Source: Anaerolineae bacterium
Lineage (GTDB): Bacteria; Chloroflexota; Anaerolineae; Anaerolineales; Villigracilaceae
DNA length: 12,180 nt
NCBI GenBank assembly: GCA_003484265.1
Contig: DNDO01000206.1
Location: forward strand, 1-12,180
Direction: 5' to 3'
Part shown: positions 7,929 to 12,180 of the stretch, in pieces
Numbering within the stretch: the first letter of the stretch is position 1
Layout: each line of letters starts with the position of its first letter
Notes under the pieces: model-generated
Seen by the model: only the letters and a program-made list of their open reading frames with translations
What the model was told of the DNA's origin: nothing
Database searches by the model: none
Program-made: the position numbers and the translations under genes

Positions 7929-9164
7929 ATGACAGATAACATTGCAATCATCCCTGCGCGCGGCGGTTCGAAAGGAATTCCGCACAAGAATATTCGCAGT
8001 TTTGCAGGGTATCCATTAATTGCGTGGAGTATTGCGGCAGGTTTGCAATCGAAAAGCGTATCTCGTGTCATTGTCTCGACAGATGACGAGAAGATCGCAG
8101 CAGTTGCGCGTGAGTATGGCGCGGAAGTCCCGTTTATGCGGCCTTCCGAAATTTCACAGGATAGCACACTTGATCTGCCGGTCTTTGAACATGCCCTGAA
8201 ATGGCTGGAAGATATCGAGGGATATAAACCTGATATTGTCGTGCAGTTGCGTCCCACATCCCCGATTCGCCCCACAGATATGCTGGATGGCGCGATCAAA
8301 TTATTATTCGATTTCCCGGACGCAGACAGTGTGCGAGGCGTGGTACCTGCCGCGCAAAACCCGTATAAGATGTGGCGGTTCAATGGTTTTGATAAACCAA
8401 TGAATCCCTTGATCGGGGTGGAAGGTGTGATGGAGTCTTATAACGCGCCAAGGCAGATACTCCCCCAGGCATATTGGCAAACGGGACACATTGATGCAAT
8501 CCGCACCAAGACCATAAGCCGCAAGAACTCCCTCACGGGAGATGTGGTCTATCCGTATATCATTGATCCGCGTTATACCGTGGACATCGATACGTTGGCA
8601 GATTGGGAAAAGTATGAAACACTGGTCTACCAAAGCGGTCTCGATATGGTCACGCCTGATAACAGACGCCGCCGCTCCATGCCGAAGAAGATAGAGTTGG
8701 TCATGCTCGATTTTGATGGCGTAGTGACCGATAACCGTGTATGGACAGACGAGAACGGCAAAGAGACGGTCGCCGCGTATCGCAGTGACAGCATTTTGAT
8801 CAAGAATTTGCGCGACAAAGGCATCGAAGTGATGGTCCTTTCCTCGGAAGTGAATCCTGTTGTTGCGGCGCGCGCGAAAAAGATGGGGGTGGAGGCAATT
8901 CATGGGATGGGGCTTCAGGACAAAGGGCGTGTGATGCGCGAAGTCCTTGAGAAGAAAAATGTCAAAGCCGAGAGTGTCGTCTTTGTCGGCAACGACTTGA
9001 ACGACCTGTCATGTTTTGAAATAGCAGGCTGGTCTGTGGCAGTAGCGGATGCCTATCCTGAAGTCATCCAAGCCGCGGATTTTGTGTTGAGCAAACGAGG
9101 CGGTCACGGCGCAGTGCGTGAATTGTGTGAATTGATTTTGAAAAAGTTAGAGGAGAATAAATGA
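7929..9164 (+). CDS. neuA: Acylneuraminate (nonulosonate) cytidylyltransferase fused to KdsC/KDN-9-P-type HAD phosphatase
   Basis: Residues 1-235 are a CMP-nonulosonate synthetase: IIPARGGSKGIPHKN (7-21) binds CTP, followed by STDDEKIA (50-57), QLRPTSPIRP (106-115) and YTVDIDT (216-222). After a short basic linker (RRRRS, 246-250), residues 253-411 form a type C0 HAD phosphatase with DFDGVVTD (261-268; nucleophile D261, acid D263), LSSE (304-307), K332 and GNDLND (354-359). All catalytic residues appear present. The frame is continuous, so this is a fusion, as in animal CMP-sialate synthetases. E307, R315 and K318 have the spacing of Glu56, Arg64 and Lys67, the sugar-specificity residues of Bacteroides KDN-9-phosphate phosphatase (recalled from the literature). 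The product could therefore dephosphorylate a nonulosonate-9-phosphate and then activate it with CTP. The stop overlaps the neuB start (ATGA). Confidence 0.93.
   Translation: MTDNIAIIPARGGSKGIPHKNIRSFAGYPLIAWSIAAGLQSKSVSRVIVSTDDEKIAAVAREYGAEVPFMRPSEISQDSTLDLPVFEHALKWLEDIEGYKPDIVVQLRPTSPIRPTDMLDGAIKLLFDFPDADSVRGVVPAAQNPYKMWRFNGFDKPMNPLIGVEGVMESYNAPRQILPQAYWQTGHIDAIRTKTISRKNSLTGDVVYPYIIDPRYTVDIDTLADWEKYETLVYQSGLDMVTPDNRRRRSMPKKIELVMLDFDGVVTDNRVWTDENGKETVAAYRSDSILIKNLRDKGIEVMVLSSEVNPVVAARAKKMGVEAIHGMGLQDKGRVMREVLEKKNVKAESVVFVGNDLNDLSCFEIAGWSVAVADAYPEVIQAADFVLSKRGGHGAVRELCELILKKLEENK
9151..9155 (+). promoter_or_regulatory. Ribosome binding site of neuB
   Basis: AGGAG ends 5 nt before ATG 9161, inside the last codons of the upstream fusion gene. 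It supports this start and independent loading of ribosomes on neuB. Confidence 0.8.
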
Positions 9165-10042
9165 CAAGAGAAATAAAATTTGGAAACCGCATGATGGGTG
9201 ATGGGCATCCTGCATACATCATTGCAGAGGTGGGCATCAACCATAACGGTGACATGGAAATTGCAAAAAAGATCATCGATGCGGCAGTACACGCGGGTGC
9301 GGATGCTGTGAAATTTCAAAAGCGCACGCCCGAAATTTGCACGCCCCCCGATCAGCAAAAACAGATGCGCGAAACGCCCTGGGGCTATATCACCTATCTT
9401 GATTATCGTTTCAAGGTCGAGTTCGGCGAGGAAGAATACCGTGAGATCGACCGCTATTGCAAGGAGAAAAAGATCGACTGGATGGTGTCTGTGTGGGACG
9501 AGCCGTCGGTTGATTTCATGGAAAAGTTCGACACGCCCGCATACAAAGTGCCGTCTGCTTCGCTGACCGATCATAACCTGATGAAGCACGTGCGTGCAAC
9601 GGGCAAGCCGGTCATCATTTCGACGGGCATGTCCACGATGGAACAGATCCACAAAGGCGTGGACGCGGTGGGTGTTGATAATCTTGTCATCATGCACTGC
9701 ACAAGCACTTATCCATGCGAGCCGGAGGAGTTGAACCTCAAGATGATCGAGACGCTCCGCAAAGAGTTCCCGAATAATCCCATCGGATATTCCGGTCACG
9801 AAGTCGGACTCGTCCCTTCGGCGGTCGCCATTGCATTGGGCGCGACTTCCATCGAACGGCACATTACCCTCGACCGCGCCATGTGGGGAAGCGACCAGGC
9901 GGCGTCGGTGGAACCGGGCGGTTTCGAGAAACTCGTCAAATACATACGCGTCACCGAAGCGTCATTAGGCGACGGCGTAAAGCAAGTCTATGACTCCGAA
10001 AAAGGTTCGATGAAGAAATTGCGAAGGGTTGTGAACGAGTAA
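9161..10042 (+). CDS. neuB: NeuB-family nonulosonate (sialic-acid-type) synthase lacking the SAF domain
   Basis: This enzyme condenses phosphoenolpyruvate with a six-carbon amino sugar or sugar (free or phosphorylated) to a nine-carbon 2-keto-3-deoxy acid. TIM-barrel motifs are clear: AEVGINHNG (22-30), DAVKFQKR (48-55), YKVPSASLTD (128-137), ISTGMSTMEQI (153-163), HCTSTYPCEP (179-188), GYSGHEVG (209-216) and ERHITLDRAMWGSDQ (232-246) with metal-ligand-type histidines. At 293 residues it ends at MKKLRRVVNE, just where the roughly 55-60 residue antifreeze-like SAF domain starts in usual 335-360-residue NeuB/SpsE/NANS. The next 55 bp and the next gene do not encode that domain, so it is absent and not split off. 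In Neisseria NeuB the SAF domain of the partner subunit helps bind the sugar, so the substrate here may differ. No NeuC epimerase is in view. Confidence 0.93.
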   Translation: MTREIKFGNRMMGDGHPAYIIAEVGINHNGDMEIAKKIIDAAVHAGADAVKFQKRTPEICTPPDQQKQMRETPWGYITYLDYRFKVEFGEEEYREIDRYCKEKKIDWMVSVWDEPSVDFMEKFDTPAYKVPSASLTDHNLMKHVRATGKPVIISTGMSTMEQIHKGVDAVGVDNLVIMHCTSTYPCEPEELNLKMIETLRKEFPNNPIGYSGHEVGLVPSAVAIALGATSIERHITLDRAMWGSDQAASVEPGGFEKLVKYIRVTEASLGDGVKQVYDSEKGSMKKLRRVVNE

Positions 10043-10101
10043 TGTTGCGTAAGGGCACAACGAATTGTAAAGTTTATCGTCTCGTTGTGCCCCTGCAATG
10101 A
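10042..10101 (+). other. 19-codon bridging mini-ORF between neuB and the sulfotransferase gene
   Basis: An ATG overlaps the neuB stop (TAATG, 10040-10044). Its 19-codon frame ends in a TGA that overlaps the sulfotransferase ATG (ATGA, 10098-10101). The peptide itself has no recognisable feature. A ribosome reading it would open the hairpin in this gap and arrive at the next start, which has no Shine-Dalgarno. A 19-codon open frame is common by chance, so only the double overlap makes it notable. Confidence 0.3.
10053..10092. repeat. 11-bp GC-rich inverted repeat in the neuB-sulfotransferase gap
   Basis: GGGCACAACGA at 10053-10063 pairs perfectly with TCGTTGTGCCC at 10082-10092 around an 18-nt loop. 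Weaker similarity extends outward (GTTGC on the left, GCAAT on the right). No T-run follows on either strand, so it is not a standard terminator. The form recalls dispersed REP-like palindromes, but only one copy is in the window. It ends 5 bp before ATG 10098. Confidence 0.5.
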
Positions 10102-10961
10102 ATCAAATGAGACTTTTCCAAAAAATCCGCCGCATCGCACGTCCCTATGGAAAAACCGCTCAAGCCGTTTTGCGATGGCGGCGGTTTTCTTTTCAAGAGG
10201 CGCCGCCCATCTTTGGCAACGCCAAGCCGAAAAGCGGGTCGCATTTGTTGTTGCAAATTCTCAATGGCTTTACCAAGATCATGCCGTATCGTTACGTGGA
10301 TGCAGAACCAATCCGGACGATCAGCAAGGACGGGGTCCGTCGTCCGGCGGACGAAATTCTCAACGACTTAAGACACTTGCCGCAAGGCGTGATCGGCTGG
10401 GGATATTTGGATGCAACAAGGGAAAACGCTTCATTCTTAACCGAGGCTGGGCGCGTCAACTATTTCATTTATCGCGACCCGAGGGACATGCTCATTTCGC
10501 AGGTGTTCTTCGCGACCGACATGCACGAAGAGCATGGCATGCACGACTTCTACATCTCCCTGCCTGATTTTGACGAACGACTTACAGTGGCCATCACCGG
10601 CATTGACAAGGACGGCTTGAAGATGGTCTCTGTCAAACAACGCTATGAAGGCGTTTTTCAATGGCTGGAGCAGAAGAAAGTATTATGTATCCGCTTTGAA
10701 GATTTGATCAACAACCGCGACACGACGCTGATGTCCATGCTTGATGAGGTAGAGAAGACGGGGTACAAAATTCCCACACCTCGCGAAAAGTCACTGTCCA
10801 TTTTGGTCGAAGCGATCCAGCCGAAAAAGAGTCACACTTTCCGCTCGGGGAAGACCGGCGGATGGAAGACCTACTTTACAGAAGAGCATAAGTCCCTTTT
10901 CAAAGATGTAGCAGGGGACTTGGTTGTGAGACTGGGATATGAGGAGAATAATGATTGGTAA
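10098..10961 (+). CDS. PAPS-dependent sulfotransferase (Sulfotransfer_1 type)
   Basis: The enzyme should move sulfate from PAPS to a hydroxyl or amine of an acceptor, probably a glycan or lipid precursor in the cytosol, since I see no signal peptide or membrane segment. The 287 residues show the three PAPS-binding blocks: PKSGSHLL (44-51), the 5'-phosphosulfate loop; YRDPRDMLIS (125-134), the 3'-phosphate site with R126 and S134; and FRSGKTGGWKTYFT (248-261), matching the RKGxxGxWK signature. CIRFEDL (197-203) is also typical. The usual catalytic histidine before the RDPRD block is not obvious: GVIGWGYLDA (97-106) stands in its place. An in-frame stop at 10068-10070 limits the start, and ATG 10098 is the first choice, with ATG 10107 also possible; neither has a Shine-Dalgarno. 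The PAPS synthetase gene lies upstream in the same strand block, which fits a shared pathway. Confidence 0.88.
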   Translation: MNQMRLFQKIRRIARPYGKTAQAVLRWRRFSFQEAPPIFGNAKPKSGSHLLLQILNGFTKIMPYRYVDAEPIRTISKDGVRRPADEILNDLRHLPQGVIGWGYLDATRENASFLTEAGRVNYFIYRDPRDMLISQVFFATDMHEEHGMHDFYISLPDFDERLTVAITGIDKDGLKMVSVKQRYEGVFQWLEQKKVLCIRFEDLINNRDTTLMSMLDEVEKTGYKIPTPREKSLSILVEAIQPKKSHTFRSGKTGGWKTYFTEEHKSLFKDVAGDLVVRLGYEENNDW

Positions 10962-10975
10962 ACCCGGCAATTAAT

Positions 10976-10999
10976 CCCCGAGTTTCTACGGCTCTGGGG
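10976..10999. terminator. Weak stem-loop between convergent genes, possible terminator
   Basis: CCCCGAG at 10976-10982 pairs with CTCTGGGG at 10992-10999 with one bulged T (10995) and a 9-nt loop. It sits in the 54-bp gap between two converging genes, the right place for a shared terminator. No T-run follows on either strand, so evidence is thin. Confidence 0.25.
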
Positions 11000-11015
11000 C
11001 ATGGCAATCATAGGC

Positions 11016-12131
11016 TCACCTTAATTCAAACTCGGCTTTTCCGTATCTCCTGCCATTGATCTGTATCTCAAGCACGTGCCTGCCAGGATAATATTTCCGC
11101 GTGGTGATCGGACGGAAGGAATGGCGCTTTGATAATTGAATTTTCTCCCGGGCTTCAAGTTTTATCTTTGTTAATTTGAAGACCTTGGGCTTGAGTTCGC
11201 CGTTCGCTTTGATATGATGGATCACATAATCGATCATCAGGTTTTGCGCCTGTCTCGACTTCGACCGGACCTCAAAATGGAAGATAATTCTCCCACCCAT
11301 CTTTACGACAGGTTCATCCAGGCGAATTTTTGAGATAGAAATTTCGATATCGGGGTCGAATCCCAATACTGCCAATGCATCCGTATTTCCCTGCTTGACC
11401 ACTGTTCGCGCAGCGTGACGGATCAGCCACTGCGTGCCATCATCGTTGATTTTCCTCCAGCGTCTGAGTATTCTTACAACCAGTTCGGGATTGTCCTTGG
11501 CGATGTCGTTGAGATTATTGGCGACAGACCGACGCACCATCTGGTTCGGGTCGGTTTTGAGTTTTTCGAGCAACTTCAAAACGGGACGCGGATCATCGAT
11601 GAATGGTTTCAATTGCATGGTCCAGGGCAGGCGCGGGCGCGTTCCTTCGGAGACCAGACGCCGCACGTGAGGGTTGACATCTTCCGCCCAACCCTCGAGA
11701 ATCGCCAATGTCTGTTCTGGGTATTTCAGAAGGAATGTCCGGATCGCGCCCTCCGCTGAGAAGCGTTTGGTCATCTCATACAGCGCCTGCACCGACATTT
11801 CGTAATCATCGAGACCGTATTTCGCCACAAAATCATTCTGCGGCATGACGATGAACCCGTCAAAACCGTTCAATTCGTCAGCGGTTATTTCGGGTGGCAA
11901 TGCTTTCAATATGATCTCCAACGCGCGCGGATACTCCCTCGGGAGATATTCCCGCAGTGTGTCACGGATCAGTGCCGCGCGTGCGCTGAAACTCAACGGC
12001 TTCAATTTGGAGGTAACTACATGGATGAATCCCTTGGTGTCGAATCCACTCCAGGCACCCGCCAGATCCGCCGCGAGTTGCTTCACGACCCTTTCGTTGA
12101 AAACATCCCTTACTTGAAAATTCTGTTCCAT
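11016..12131 (-). CDS. alkC: AlkC-type DNA alkylation repair glycosylase with HEAT-like and Ig-like domains
   Basis: AlkC enzymes remove alkylated bases such as 3-methyladenine from DNA without flipping the base out. From ATG 12131 the protein has 371 residues. Residues about 1-255 are helical HEAT-like repeats with the family hallmark SEGTRPRLPW (161-170), then DPNQMVRRSVANNLNDIAKD (194-213) and TQWLIRHAARTVVKQGN (233-249). Residues about 260-371 are beta-rich and match the Ig-like C-terminal domain of AlkC from some bacteria. A TTG five codons upstream (12144-12146) would also be in frame, but ATG 12131 is preferred because AlkC homology starts here; the leader has only an AAGAGA-like weak site. 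The gene faces the sulfotransferase gene, tail to tail, and has no functional tie to the glycan cluster. Confidence 0.92.
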   Translation of the reverse strand: MEQNFQVRDVFNERVVKQLAADLAGAWSGFDTKGFIHVVTSKLKPLSFSARAALIRDTLREYLPREYPRALEIILKALPPEITADELNGFDGFIVMPQNDFVAKYGLDDYEMSVQALYEMTKRFSAEGAIRTFLLKYPEQTLAILEGWAEDVNPHVRRLVSEGTRPRLPWTMQLKPFIDDPRPVLKLLEKLKTDPNQMVRRSVANNLNDIAKDNPELVVRILRRWRKINDDGTQWLIRHAARTVVKQGNTDALAVLGFDPDIEISISKIRLDEPVVKMGGRIIFHFEVRSKSRQAQNLMIDYVIHHIKANGELKPKVFKLTKIKLEAREKIQLSKRHSFRPITTRKYYPGRHVLEIQINGRRYGKAEFELR

Positions 12132-12180
12132 ACGTCTCTTTTTCAAACAAGAATCGCATCCACTGCCGTAGTTTGTCCGG

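Noticed and set aside
8304..8903. 199-codon - strand open frame inside the neuA-HAD fusion
   Set aside because: It is a shadow of the fused gene with no motif or ribosome site.
8679..9164. HAD phosphatase as a separate gene starting at ATG 8679
   Set aside because: The frame is continuous with the cytidylyltransferase, there is no stop or Shine-Dalgarno before the ATG, and such fusions are known. Internal initiation cannot be excluded.
9104..9862. 252-codon - strand open frame across the neuA/neuB junction
   Set aside because: It is antisense to two well-supported genes. Its translation is rich in His, Arg and Cys without a domain pattern.
12132..12146. TTG start adding five residues to AlkC
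   Set aside because: No ribosome site precedes it and the family homology begins at ATG 12131.
1..12180. Transposase, integrase, toxin-antitoxin, CRISPR or phage-defence genes
   Set aside because: I read all main frames and found no such domain, no array of direct repeats and no tRNA-like cloverleaf.

Overview
The window looks like a bacterial chromosome segment from the phylum Chloroflexota, probably class Anaerolineae. This rests on the general look of the proteins: a fused ATP sulfurylase/APS kinase, DUF2142 and GT-C membrane enzymes with Chloroflexota-like sequences, and moderate GC. It is an inference, not a proof. It is a cell-surface glycan locus holding nine coding regions, one cut by the left edge. 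The largest gap between genes is 151 bp. I see no rRNA, tRNA, CRISPR array, insertion sequence or phage gene.

Left block (1-3567): the C-terminal part of a Gfo/Idh/MocA sugar dehydrogenase overlaps by 4 bp a membrane-anchored family 2 glycosyltransferase (both +). A DUF2142 multi-membrane protein with a large C-terminal extracytoplasmic domain converges on them from the - strand.

Central block (3719-10961, all +): a bifunctional ATP sulfurylase-APS kinase makes PAPS. It is followed by a GT39-like GT-C membrane glycosyltransferase, an SDR oxidoreductase, a CMP-nonulosonate cytidylyltransferase fused to a KdsC/KDN-9-P-type HAD phosphatase, a short NeuB-type nonulosonate synthase without its SAF domain, and a PAPS-dependent sulfotransferase. 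From the GT-C gene to the NeuB gene the genes overlap or lie within 4 bp of each other, so they are probably one operon. Inverted repeats lie before the sat gene, before the GT-C gene and before the sulfotransferase gene.

Right block (11016-12180): a convergent - strand gene for an AlkC-type DNA glycosylase (HEAT-like repeats plus Ig-like domain), apparently unrelated to the glycan genes.

Reading of the whole: the central block can make a CMP-activated nonulosonic (sialic-acid-like) sugar and can also make and use the sulfate donor PAPS. A sulfated, nonulosonate-containing surface glycan is the simplest hypothesis. Three details point to a sugar-9-phosphate route like that of vertebrates or Bacteroides KDN synthesis: the fused HAD domain, its Glu/Arg/Lys marker residues, and the SAF-less synthase. 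The parts are known families. What may be new is this combination and the sulfation link; I do not see a wholly unknown system.
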